From Lentilactobacillus raoultii (GTDB taxonomy: Bacteria > Bacillota > Bacilli > Lactobacillales > Lactobacillaceae), in contig NZ_LS422985.1 of NCBI RefSeq assembly GCF_900411375.1, positions 23,950 through 87,949 on the forward strand: DNA of 64,000 nucleotides. Reading direction: 5' to 3'. The notes under the pieces are model-generated. The model searched no databases, was not told the origin of the DNA, and worked only from the letters and a program-made list of their open reading frames with translations. Shown here piece after piece: positions 44,358 through 53,198 of this stretch. Both the position numbers and the translations under genes were made by a program. Each line of letters starts with the position of its first letter. Within the stretch, counting starts at the first letter, position 1.

Positions 44358-45281
44358 ATGGATGATTTAATTAATTATTATTCGTTTACTAAAGCGGAAT
44401 GGAAACAGTTCTATAACGATATTGATTTACCACTGACGCAAAGCGAATTGCGGCACATCAAAGCATTTAACGACCAAATTTCAATTCAGGATGTTTCGGA
44501 TATTTTCAAGCCGTTAGTTCATATGATTCGGCTGCAAAAGGATAATTTTGACAAATGGCAAACTACCAAAGCACGTTTTTTGCATAAAAAAGTGCGGACG
44601 GTGCCGTTTATTATCGGGATTTCCGGTAGTGTGGCGGTTGGTAAATCAACGACGGCCAGAGTGCTTGAAGAATTACTGACGAATTATTTTACCGGCGAAA
44701 ATATTAAGCTGATTACGACTGATGGTTTCTTGTATTCGAATGCGGAATTAAAGAAGCGGGGACTTGCCGATCGTAAGGGGTTTCCCGAAAGTTATGATAT
44801 GGCTAAGTTAATCGAGTTTTTGAATGCGGTTAAAGCGGGGGTTTCAATTGTCCAATCACCGGTTTACTCTCACCAAACGTATGACATTATTCCCAACCGA
44901 TTTGATATTATTGATCGACCGGACGTCTTGATCGTTGAGGGGATTAATACGTTGCAGCTGCCAAGTAATGAGCAGATTTATATCAGTGATTTCACTGATT
45001 TCTCGATTTATATGGATGCGGATGCGCAGTTAATTGAAAAGTGGTACTTGGATCGGTTTGCCAAGTTAATGGACACAGCGTTTCAAGATCCACATAATTA
45101 CTATTATCAATACGCAATTGGCGATCGTCAGGCGGCCTTTAAAATGGCTCGAAAAGTGTGGGAGACGATTGACTTACCCAACTTAAAGACAAATATTCTC
45201 CCAACCCGGTCAAGAGCTGATATGATTATGCATAAGACGGATCATCATATTATCGACCGGCTATATTTGAGAAAGTACTGA
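44358..45281 (+). CDS. coaA: Pantothenate kinase, type I (CoaA)
   Basis: A 307-residue P-loop kinase that phosphorylates pantothenate, the first step of coenzyme A synthesis. Walker A is 'GSVAVGKSTTAR' (about 93-104), followed by 'LITTDGFLYSNAEL' and 'GFPESYDMAKLIEFL', all typical of bacterial CoaA. The DPHNYYYQYA segment near 240 is also conserved. The ATG at 44358 follows GGAGATAGCAACTT. It is a complete, ordinary member; CoA feedback inhibition is family knowledge. Confidence 0.95.
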   Translation: MDDLINYYSFTKAEWKQFYNDIDLPLTQSELRHIKAFNDQISIQDVSDIFKPLVHMIRLQKDNFDKWQTTKARFLHKKVRTVPFIIGISGSVAVGKSTTARVLEELLTNYFTGENIKLITTDGFLYSNAELKKRGLADRKGFPESYDMAKLIEFLNAVKAGVSIVQSPVYSHQTYDIIPNRFDIIDRPDVLIVEGINTLQLPSNEQIYISDFTDFSIYMDADAQLIEKWYLDRFAKLMDTAFQDPHNYYYQYAIGDRQAAFKMARKVWETIDLPNLKTNILPTRSRADMIMHKTDHHIIDRLYLRKY

Positions 45282-45365
45282 TTGTTTGTTTTTAGCTGAA
45301 CAATATTGACCAATGATGGTCTAATCGTTTATTATTTATGTAACAACTTTGAAAGGGTGTATGAT

Positions 45366-46919
45366 TTGGCAAACGTGGACTTATCAAGCTTCGATAAGAT
45401 CTTAGTGCTGGATTTCGGGAGTCAATATAATCAATTGATTACTCGTCGAATTCGTGATTTGGGCGTATATTCCGAACTTAAATCGCATAAATTGTCCGCA
45501 AATGAGATCAAGCAAATGAACCCCAAGGGAATTATTTTCTCCGGTGGGCCAAATAGTGTTTATGAAGAGGGGGCCTTGCGAGTTGACCCGGATGTTTTTA
45601 AATTGGGAATTCCAATTTTAGGAATTTGTTACGGGATGCAATTGATGGCCTTTACCCTCGATGGTCAGGTGGAAAAAGCCGATAATTCCGAATATGGTCA
45701 TGCTGATATTGACGTGACAGCTAATGATGCGGTTTTATTCGAGAATACGCCGCGCAAACAGACTGTCTGGATGAGCCATGGTGATTTAGTTACCAAAGTG
45801 CCATCCGGTTTTGAATCAGTGGCTACCAGCGTTGATTGTCCAATTTCAGCGATGCAGGATGTCAGTCGGAATTTCTACGGCATTCAGTTTCATGCCGAGG
45901 TTCGCAATACCCAGTTTGGTAACGAAATTTTGAAGAATTTTGCGTTTAACGTTTGCCATGCAAAGGCCAACTGGACAATGAACGATTTTATTGACCTGCA
46001 GATTCAACATATTCGCGAAACTGTCGGTGATAAGAAAGTGCTGCTAGGCCTTTCCGGCGGGGTTGATTCTTCTGTCGTGGGAGTTTTACTGCACAAAGCA
46101 ATTGGTAAGCAGCTGACTAGTATTTTTGTTGATCATGGTTTGCTGCGGAAAAATGAAGCTAAGCAGGTGATGGATAGTTTAGCCGGCAAGTTTGGCTTGA
46201 ACATCATCAAGGTGGATGCCCAAGAACGCTTCTTGTCCAAACTTAAGGGCGTCACCGACCCTGAAAAGAAACGAAAAATTATCGGCAATGAATTTATCCA
46301 GGTCTTTAATGATGAAGCCCGCAAACTGGATGGGATCGACTTCTTAGCGCAAGGCACACTGTATACCGACGTGGTTGAAAGTGGGACCGATACAGCGCAA
46401 ACTATCAAATCCCACCATAACGTTGGCGGACTGCCAAAGGACATGAAGTTCAAGCTGATTGAACCTTTGAACAAGTTATTTAAAGACGAAGCCCGTGAAA
46501 TTGGTGAAAAGCTGGGGATGCCGGACACCCTTGTTTGGCGACAGCCATTCCCAGGACCGGGACTTGGTATCCGGGTATTAGGTGAAGTAACCCCTAACAA
46601 GTTACGGATTGTTCGTGACAGCGATTTTATTCTAAGGGATGAAATTGCCAAGGCCGGTTTGCAACGTCAGGTTTGGCAATACTTCACGGTTTTGCCGGGC
46701 TTTAAGAGTGTCGGTGTGATGGGCGATGGTCGAACTTATGATTATACCGTTGCTATTCGAGCTGTGAACTCGGTTGACGGGATGACCGCTGACTTTGCCC
46801 GGTTACCATGGGATGTCCTCCAAAAAATTTCAACTAGAATTGTGAACGAAGTCGATGGCGTTAATCGAATCGTGTATGACGTGACGAGTAAGCCGCCTTC
46901 GACAATTGAATGGGAATAA
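45366..46919 (+). CDS. guaA: GMP synthase (glutamine-hydrolysing)
   Basis: A 517-residue enzyme converting XMP to GMP. The N-terminal class I glutamine amidotransferase has the nucleophile in 'GICYGMQL' (Cys near 87) and 'FHAEV' for the triad. The ATP-pyrophosphatase domain has '[12 protein letters not shown]', and the C-terminal dimerisation domain ends '[11 protein letters not shown]', the invariant GuaA tail. The TTG at 45366, preceded by AAAGGGTG, gives the standard length; an ATG at 45306 would add 20 residues with no homologous look. Confidence 0.96.
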   Translation: MANVDLSSFDKILVLDFGSQYNQLITRRIRDLGVYSELKSHKLSANEIKQMNPKGIIFSGGPNSVYEEGALRVDPDVFKLGIPILGICYGMQLMAFTLDGQVEKADNSEYGHADIDVTANDAVLFENTPRKQTVWMSHGDLVTKVPSGFESVATSVDCPISAMQDVSRNFYGIQFHAEVRNTQFGNEILKNFAFNVCHAKANWTMNDFIDLQIQHIRETVGDKKVLLGLSGGVDSSVVGVLLHKAIGKQLTSIFVDHGLLRKNEAKQVMDSLAGKFGLNIIKVDAQERFLSKLKGVTDPEKKRKIIGNEFIQVFNDEARKLDGIDFLAQGTLYTDVVESGTDTAQTIKSHHNVGGLPKDMKFKLIEPLNKLFKDEAREIGEKLGMPDTLVWRQPFPGPGLGIRVLGEVTPNKLRIVRDSDFILRDEIAKAGLQRQVWQYFTVLPGFKSVGVMGDGRTYDYTVAIRAVNSVDGMTADFARLPWDVLQKISTRIVNEVDGVNRIVYDVTSKPPSTIEWE

Positions 46920-47013
46920 TGATTATTTAAAATATAGCTTATAAACTGATGAAGCAGTATTTTATGATATGCTTGTGATTCTAGAACAGTAAATAATAAT
47001 CATGTTCCCTATC

Positions 47014-47053
47014 AAACACCGTATCAAAGTGATTAGCTCTGATAGGGTGTTTA
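47014..47053 (+). terminator. Terminator of guaA
   Basis: AAACACCGTATCA pairs with TGATAGGGTGTTT (one bulge) and ends in TTT. Confidence 0.75.
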
Positions 47054-47072
47054 CACATTAAACTTAAAAAAC

Positions 47073-47133
47073 AAAAATGGCTCAAAATTATCGAAGTGGT
47101 TAAAACCATTAAAAGTAATTTTGAGTCATTTTT
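47073..47133. terminator. Bidirectional terminator between guaA and the DUF389 gene
   Basis: AAAAATGGCTCAAAATTA pairs with TAATTTTGAGTCATTTTT (one mismatch), with T-rich flanks in both directions. Confidence 0.8.
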
Positions 47134-47181
47134 GCATTACAATCGGGGAGATTAAAAAACTAATCTAGCCGATTCATTTCG

Positions 47182-48414
47182 TTATGATTTCACAAACTGA
47201 ACGACGGCATTCACATTGTGATCCTTTGCCAGTTTGGTGGCTGAATTTTGGATAGCAGCTTGTGACTTTTGACCTCGGGATGTCAATTCAATTGCAATTA
47301 ATTGTTGCTTGTGATTGCTTTTATCGGTTACTTCTCCAGTGAGGACGTTGGTGATTTGGCGGGGGTAATGTTTTACCAAATTCGATTGAATCTGGTTAAG
47401 CGCGTCGTTGTGAGTCGCAGGGGTTGATGGCGAATTTACGGTAGGAGCTGTTTGTGCGTTTCCCTGCTTCATATAATCTTGAAACTCTTTGGCAGTAATG
47501 TAGTGGCCTCGGGTGAGCTGCTTAATTGAGAGTGCATAGTGATCCAGATGGTAAGTTTTAAGTGAACGATTCAAGTTTTTGATTTGCTGATCATTTAAGT
47601 GGGTGCCAATGACCGTTAGCTGAATCGTTTCGCCAGTGACCGATTGTTGAGCGATGTACTGATCAGGAAGTTTCTCCTCGACAAATTGGGACAGATGCGC
47701 ATCAACATAGGATTTTTGGACGATTGAGTAGGCTGAAATCGAACTGGGAATAATGATGATAATTGCCACAATAAAAATGATGATTTCTTGCTCAATTGAC
47801 ACATGCAGGCGTTCACCGCTGCGAATTCTAAAGAAGATCGTCCCGACGGCGGTTGCCAGGGCAATGAAGAATGCGTTAATGAGAAATAGATAGCCGGCAC
47901 CCCAAACAAACGAGCCATCCCAGTGACTAATCCCGTACCCAATTGTGCAGAGCGGCGGCATAAGGGCTGTGGCAATGGCAACGCCAGGCACGATGTTGCC
48001 GCCATCTTTTTTTGCTGAACTAATGACACCGGCAAAGCCTCCAAAAAAGGCGATTAAAACGTCCCATAGGGTGGGCTCAGTTCGAGCTAACAACTGATCA
48101 GTTGCGGTGTTTAAGGGCGAAATCAAGAAATAGATTGTTGCGCCGGTGATGGCAATGAACATTTGGGCAGCAAACTGTTTGGCGCTTGTCGAAAGCAGTT
48201 TTGAATTACTATTTCCCAGTGCATAACCAATTCCCACGATTGGTCCCATGAGCGGGGAAATGAGCATCGCCCCGATAACTGCCGGCGCAGAGTTGATATT
48301 CAGGCCGATACAGGCAATGATGATCGCACAGAATAGGATTACCTGGGTTGACCAGTTAACGATTAGTCCCTTGCGAACGTTTTGATTTAAAACCTCAGTC
48401 GAAAGTTGTTGCAT
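47182..48414 (-). CDS. DUF389 (TIGR00341) family membrane protein
   Basis: A 410-residue protein with about six transmembrane helices in its first 240 residues, followed by a ~170-residue soluble region. The DUF389 signature is visible: 'SAPAVIGAMLISPLMGPIVGIG' and 'GGFAGVISSAKKDGGNIVPGVAIATALMPPL'. The biochemical role of the family is unknown. The C-terminal half contains two repeats of alpha/beta character ('ERLPDQYIAQQSVTGETIQLTV'-like and 'QLIAIELTS'). The ATG at 48414 is chosen because GGGGGA lies seven bases before it; an ATG at 48438 precedes that site. Confidence 0.85.
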   Translation of the reverse strand: MQQLSTEVLNQNVRKGLIVNWSTQVILFCAIIIACIGLNINSAPAVIGAMLISPLMGPIVGIGYALGNSNSKLLSTSAKQFAAQMFIAITGATIYFLISPLNTATDQLLARTEPTLWDVLIAFFGGFAGVISSAKKDGGNIVPGVAIATALMPPLCTIGYGISHWDGSFVWGAGYLFLINAFFIALATAVGTIFFRIRSGERLHVSIEQEIIIFIVAIIIIIPSSISAYSIVQKSYVDAHLSQFVEEKLPDQYIAQQSVTGETIQLTVIGTHLNDQQIKNLNRSLKTYHLDHYALSIKQLTRGHYITAKEFQDYMKQGNAQTAPTVNSPSTPATHNDALNQIQSNLVKHYPRQITNVLTGEVTDKSNHKQQLIAIELTSRGQKSQAAIQNSATKLAKDHNVNAVVQFVKS

Positions 48415-48580
48415 TCTCAATTCCCCCATCAATCGCATTTTAAAGGTATTTTTAGAATAGCACAGTCTGAAAGAATGCTCATTGAATTGGGCTTACAATA
48501 ACATCATCACAATCTTGTAAATTCCTTTCTTAAATTCAACTTTCAATGTCTTCAGGATTTGGAAGATTTAATAGTCTGCA

Positions 48581-49723
48581 TCATGGTTGCGCGTACTGAT
48601 TGCCCCGGATTGCGCGAGTTGCGCCACTGGCACTTGCTTGAGTTTGACTCATATATTGATAATTGCCGGGATTAGTGACTCGTGAGTAGTATTTATGACT
48701 ATCGGAAACAAATACCATCCCGGCAGCGGCGACCGTCCACTTGCCATCTTTAGTGGTTGACTTAGTGCGCTGAGTGGTTGATGATGGCGTCTTCGTTACG
48801 TGGACTGGATGCGATGAATAACTCCTTTGAGGATGCGGGGTTGTTCGAATCGGTTTGGCATTGCTACTGCCAGTACGATAATTAATGCGAATACCTTCAA
48901 CCGAATTGATGACGACAACTTCAGTATTCAAAGTTCCATCTGATGATTTCAGATTAACGATTGAACCACGGGGAATGGTTTCGCTTCCCTTATAAAGCGG
49001 GGTGGTTTCGTAGGAAATGGTTTGGTGAGTATCTGGATGATCCTCCCAGTAGTCTTCGGCGGTTTCTTCTGCGTATCGCATGCCGCCATCTTGATCGGCG
49101 CCAACATTTTGAGGACGGGTGCCGGTTGTGAAGTTGTATTGCGACGTGTAAGATTTACTACCAAGCAGGCTGTCACCGATTGAATGACTACGATTATAAA
49201 GATAACCGTGGTAGGTGCGACCGGTTAGATGATAAGTAATGGCCACTCTTGGATTATTGTCGGGCCAGGCTGGTGGTGCCAGTGGGTCGCCCTGACGACT
49301 TCCCCGAGATGAGGCATATTCATGGTAGGTTAGGACAGCTCTTGCAGTGGCGGAACGGCCCTGGCGATCGGCAGCGAAATGATACTCACCGGCTTTCAAA
49401 TGGCTAAAACCGGTCAGATGCGCCTTACCAGCCACCCAATAATAATTACCGGTTGGCCCAGCTGCTTCGTGATTGGTATAATAAATCAGTTTCTTTAAAA
49501 TACCGCGGTGATGATGGCTAACCGGCTTGGTTGATTTGCCAGAAGACGGTGCCCGTTTTGAACTGGCCGCAGCGCGATGATGAGTCGTTTGTTGGCTGGT
49601 CATTGCCGTTTTGGAAGAATTGTTATGAGAGGATTGATGACCGCTGTTATCACAGGCTGAAAGCAGTCCGCCCGTTACCAGTAATGAAATCATTCCCAAA
49701 AACAACTTTTTCTTAATGTGCAT
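48581..49723 (-). CDS. Secreted DNA/RNA non-specific endonuclease lipoprotein (EndA/NucA-like)
   Basis: A 380-residue lipoprotein: signal peptide with lipobox 'LSAC' (residues 21-24), a His/Ser-rich linker (about 26-75) and a nuclease domain (about 100-290). The active-site region reads 'YLYNRSHSIGDSLLG' where the classical motif is DRGH, giving N-R-S-H, and is followed by 'FTTGTRPQNVGADQDGGMRYAEE', the strongly conserved metal-binding stretch. Such enzymes degrade extracellular DNA for nutrients or competence. The C-terminal ~90 residues are a Ser/Thr-rich region ending in a short ordered segment. The ATG follows GGAGGGGG. Confidence 0.85.
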   Translation of the reverse strand: MHIKKKLFLGMISLLVTGGLLSACDNSGHQSSHNNSSKTAMTSQQTTHHRAAASSKRAPSSGKSTKPVSHHHRGILKKLIYYTNHEAAGPTGNYYWVAGKAHLTGFSHLKAGEYHFAADRQGRSATARAVLTYHEYASSRGSRQGDPLAPPAWPDNNPRVAITYHLTGRTYHGYLYNRSHSIGDSLLGSKSYTSQYNFTTGTRPQNVGADQDGGMRYAEETAEDYWEDHPDTHQTISYETTPLYKGSETIPRGSIVNLKSSDGTLNTEVVVINSVEGIRINYRTGSSNAKPIRTTPHPQRSYSSHPVHVTKTPSSTTQRTKSTTKDGKWTVAAAGMVFVSDSHKYYSRVTNPGNYQYMSQTQASASGATRAIRGNQYAQP

Positions 49724-50241
49724 TATTCATTTCCCCCTCCAACCCTTTTGGTTGCCCCTTAGTCGACGTTTGGCTAACACTGCCCCTTTAGAAAGAAAAG
49801 CGTTAAAAAGGCGTGCATAACCTCTTAATAATTTAATTATCGCATAAATTCAGATGAATTAAACAAGGAATTGGTGTTAAGTCATAAATTCATGCACCAT
49901 TAGTTAAAATTAAGTGGGTTCATTATTTGACAATTAATTCTCAAATTAAATGATTTTTAAAACAGATTTTTGTCAGGCATCGAGAAAAAATTTGCTAATT
50001 TTAATCATCCATTACGTCGAAAATAGGCGGGAATCAGGGGATTTATGAATGATCTTGATTTCGATTAGTGACGTAAATGCCATCCCATGAATGATGAGTG
50101 GGATCACCATTTAATTAGAATATTTTTATGGTTAAAATAATTGGTAAGTGATACATTATCTGATAAAATAAACTTGAAGGGTGGAGAAAGTCATACTAGA
50201 GAAGCGATGTTTCTAAAGGATCACCACAGGGGGTGGCTTTC
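49724..50241 (+). promoter_or_regulatory. Divergent intergenic region with promoter of the LRR surface protein
   Basis: About 520 AT-rich bases without ORF. -35 TTGGTA (50141-50146), 17-base spacer, -10 TAAAAT (50164-50169) precede the surface protein by ~65 bases. A TTGACA at 49928 has no good -10. Leftward signals for the nuclease gene are not clear. Confidence 0.6.
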
Positions 50242-53058
50242 ATGAATTTAAATAGGCAAGTTAGACAACAACTAGGTCGATCAGGAATTATACGTCAGAT
50301 TCCAATGATCTTTTTGCTATTTTTTTCGGCATTATTGTTAGCGCTTTCATTAGCTGGTGCTGTTCGAGCGGCTGATAACCCAAATTTAGTGCCGAGAAAA
50401 AATGAATTTAACATTAGTAAAATAAATAAGTTGCAGTATACGTATCGTCATTCATCGTTATCCGAGGTTCAAGGTGCTAAGGCGTGGCGGGGCGCTGACT
50501 ACGCTAAAGCCATTCAAGCAGATGCTAAAGGGGTGGATTCGGCGACCGGTCAATATTATTTGGATGAATGGATGCCGGATTATGGTTTTCAGTATTTCCT
50601 ATATGAAGCTGAATTTAAAGATAAATTCAAAGACATCGGTGCGTTTAGAGCCAATTTTACAAAGAACGATCTTAAAGACTTAACATCACTGACCACTGAT
50701 CAAGCAAAGCAGCAGGCAGCTGACGGTGGGGCCACAATTTATTATTCAGCTTTGATGTCCATGCAAACATTGGAAGGACTTCAGTACGCGACTAAACTGC
50801 AAGAGATTAATTTAACACCAAATCTGAATGTGAGTGAAAAAGTCTCTGGGAATGCAAGCCGGAACGGTAATTTGTGGGATATTAGTGCATTGAAAAATCT
50901 AAATGAGCTAACTGATGTGACGATCCAGTTCTTTTCACTTAATGATATTTCGGCTTTAGCCAACAAACCTAAATTGAAGTCGGTTTATTTACCCTTTAAT
51001 CAAATTGCCGATATTTCGCCGTTAGCAACTAATAAGGGGAATCCGGGCTTGGATTTAAAGAGTGGGTTTAGATACCAACACATTCTCTTGGCCCCAATTA
51101 CTTTGAGAACTGGCACTCAGGCGTATATCAGTCCGTCATTTATTATTAAAGATCTTCAGTCTCAAAATTTGCCGGTGGCACCGTATAATTCAGAGACTGA
51201 AAAGGACTCATATCCGGCACTCTATCCCAGCACTTCTGATAGCCAAAACGTCGATCCGATTACGTTGAAATGGACCAATTTTTTGCCGGATCCAAGTGAT
51301 CGCTATGGTTCTTTATCCAGCCACTGGAAAGATCCTAATTCGACCTTTGAAGGCTGGATCCTGTTGCCCTACCAGTTGAAGGATGACATTGGAAATGTCA
51401 ATGTCAGCTTTCAATTATTACGGGAGGATGGCAATCAACTACAATTATCACCCGCTATCGTTCTTTCCGGCAATGTTGGCAGCTCGTACAACATCGGAGA
51501 TAATGCTGATACCAGCTATACACTGACACGATTAATTGGCCAACAAAACTATCAGCCGCTAATGGTTTTGGATGGGACGGGACAGTATAAAGATTATCTG
51601 GAAAAAAACGGCAAGGCTAATCAAGTTGATCAAAATGGCACCTACACGGAAGTTTCACAAAATCGAACGGTTCTGTTCACCAAAGGAACTTCTAAGATCA
51701 ATGTTCAGTACGGGGCGCTTGATGCGAAAGATACCAACCGGTTTGTCCCATTTAATGAATCCGGTTCCCAGGCACCCATCACCGTTGAAAAGGAAGGTAC
51801 GATTGGGACAGCATTATTGATCGATGATTTAAAACGTGATTTTCCTCATTACAATTACGTTGGCCTCGGCATTATTCAAAACGGGAAAGTTATTAAATTG
51901 ACCGATTCGACTGTTTTATTCGGCGATGAGCCAAAACAAGTGGTCTTTCTTTACGAAAAAGTCGCTGAAGTGTCAATTGAAATTGATTATCTTGACAGCA
52001 ATGGCCGCCCGTTGGTCAACGTTTCTAAAACCGCACTTTCAGGTGAACCGGATAGCAAGCCCACAGCTGACCAACTTAAACAACTTCAAAAACCAGTTGA
52101 TGGGTATACCTTTGACCACTATCAGGATGCAAAGGGGCAAAAAATTACCGACCCAACAGCGCTCACCTTTAGTGCTTTCAATGGTCGATTAACACTGGTT
52201 TATCAAAAGAAGTCGGTCACGCCGACACCATCGGGACCATCAACACCTGCAACGCCATCGACCGTCACGCCTTCGAGTTCATCGACTAATCAGCCGAGCG
52301 AACCATCAGTTAAACCTGATAGTCAGTCGTCAGCCGTACCAAAGGATGACGTTACCCAACCAGGGACGATTGCTAAGAAGGGCGCCGCCGTCTACGCGTT
52401 AAAGAAAGTTTATTTGTACAAAACCAAGACGTTTAAGCAGCATCAGCGAATCGCTGGCTACGTAAAGAAGCCACGAATTAACCGACCGATGTTTGTGGTG
52501 ACCGACTACGCATATTCTAAAAATGGGGTGCTGCGTTATGTGGTGCGTGACGTTAATCATCACAGCCAAACTGCTGGTAAGAAAGGCTATTTAACGGCTA
52601 ATTGGCAGTATGTTCGACCGGTTTATTATCAAAAATTGCACAAACAAATAACGGTGATTAATCCGCGCGGTGTTAATGTCTATCAACGGAAGAATCTAAC
52701 TGGCAAGGTTAAGAATCTTCGCCAAGGAACCCGCTTAACGGTGACTGGATTGGTAAAGCATCATTTGACGACTCGGTATGTTTTGTCAAATGGCCATTAT
52801 ATTACTGGTAATCGAAAATTAGTAATTGCAGGTCGCTTTGATCAACCGCAGAGGATCAAAGTTAAAAAGACAATCTATCGTTACAAGGATGTCAACTTTA
52901 ACCATCGCTTGGGCAAAGTGAAGGCGGGAACCGTTCTAACGGTTAAGAAATGGTTGTATACCCATCCCAATTCGATGACGACTTTTGGCGTAAAACGCTA
53001 TCAAGTTCAGGGCGGTTTTGTAACTGCTAAGCCGCAATTTGTTAAAGTAATCAAATAA
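50242..53058 (+). CDS. Cell-surface protein with LRR-like, MucBP and DUF5776 regions
   Basis: A 938-residue exported protein. A signal peptide ends at 'GAVRAAD' (about 44). Residues ~155-270 contain internalin-like leucine-rich repeats ('LWDISALKNLNELTDVTI', 'NDISALANKPKLKSVYL', 'NQIADISPLA'). A beta-rich region follows, then a MucBP domain (about 575-655, 'VSIEIDYLDSNGRPLV'), a Pro/Ser/Thr linker and a C-terminal DUF5776 module (about 710-938, e.g. 'RINRPMFVVTDYAYSKNG', 'LTTRYVLSNGHYITGNRKLV'). No LPXTG is present. The ATG at 50242 follows AGGGGGTGG; a GTG at 50233 overlaps that site. Likely a mucus or surface adhesin held by its C-terminus. Confidence 0.86.
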   Translation: MNLNRQVRQQLGRSGIIRQIPMIFLLFFSALLLALSLAGAVRAADNPNLVPRKNEFNISKINKLQYTYRHSSLSEVQGAKAWRGADYAKAIQADAKGVDSATGQYYLDEWMPDYGFQYFLYEAEFKDKFKDIGAFRANFTKNDLKDLTSLTTDQAKQQAADGGATIYYSALMSMQTLEGLQYATKLQEINLTPNLNVSEKVSGNASRNGNLWDISALKNLNELTDVTIQFFSLNDISALANKPKLKSVYLPFNQIADISPLATNKGNPGLDLKSGFRYQHILLAPITLRTGTQAYISPSFIIKDLQSQNLPVAPYNSETEKDSYPALYPSTSDSQNVDPITLKWTNFLPDPSDRYGSLSSHWKDPNSTFEGWILLPYQLKDDIGNVNVSFQLLREDGNQLQLSPAIVLSGNVGSSYNIGDNADTSYTLTRLIGQQNYQPLMVLDGTGQYKDYLEKNGKANQVDQNGTYTEVSQNRTVLFTKGTSKINVQYGALDAKDTNRFVPFNESGSQAPITVEKEGTIGTALLIDDLKRDFPHYNYVGLGIIQNGKVIKLTDSTVLFGDEPKQVVFLYEKVAEVSIEIDYLDSNGRPLVNVSKTALSGEPDSKPTADQLKQLQKPVDGYTFDHYQDAKGQKITDPTALTFSAFNGRLTLVYQKKSVTPTPSGPSTPATPSTVTPSSSSTNQPSEPSVKPDSQSSAVPKDDVTQPGTIAKKGAAVYALKKVYLYKTKTFKQHQRIAGYVKKPRINRPMFVVTDYAYSKNGVLRYVVRDVNHHSQTAGKKGYLTANWQYVRPVYYQKLHKQITVINPRGVNVYQRKNLTGKVKNLRQGTRLTVTGLVKHHLTTRYVLSNGHYITGNRKLVIAGRFDQPQRIKVKKTIYRYKDVNFNHRLGKVKAGTVLTVKKWLYTHPNSMTTFGVKRYQVQGGFVTAKPQFVKVIK

Positions 53059-53065
53059 TTGTTTC

Positions 53066-53107
53066 TCAGGCTGAACCGATGTTAATGGATGACAGCCTGA
53101 TTTTTTT
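53066..53107 (+). terminator. Terminator of the LRR surface protein gene
   Basis: TCAGGCTG pairs perfectly with CAGCCTGA and is followed by seven T. Confidence 0.85.
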
Positions 53108-53139
53108 ATTGATGGTCGGATTTTTCAAAAGTTACTCAT

Positions 53140-53167
53140 TTGGCTCAGCTCCTTAAAGTCGTATAAT
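53140..53167 (+). promoter_or_regulatory. Promoter of pepN
   Basis: -35 TTGGCT (53140-53145), 16-base spacer and perfect -10 TATAAT (53162-53167), about 30 bases before the ATG. Confidence 0.6.
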
Positions 53168-53198
53168 AAACGTAACGACTTAACTCAAGGAGGACCAT

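Noticed and set aside
46133..46651. 172-codon antisense ORF in guaA
   Set aside because: Composition reflects the guaA codons on the other strand; no start signal.
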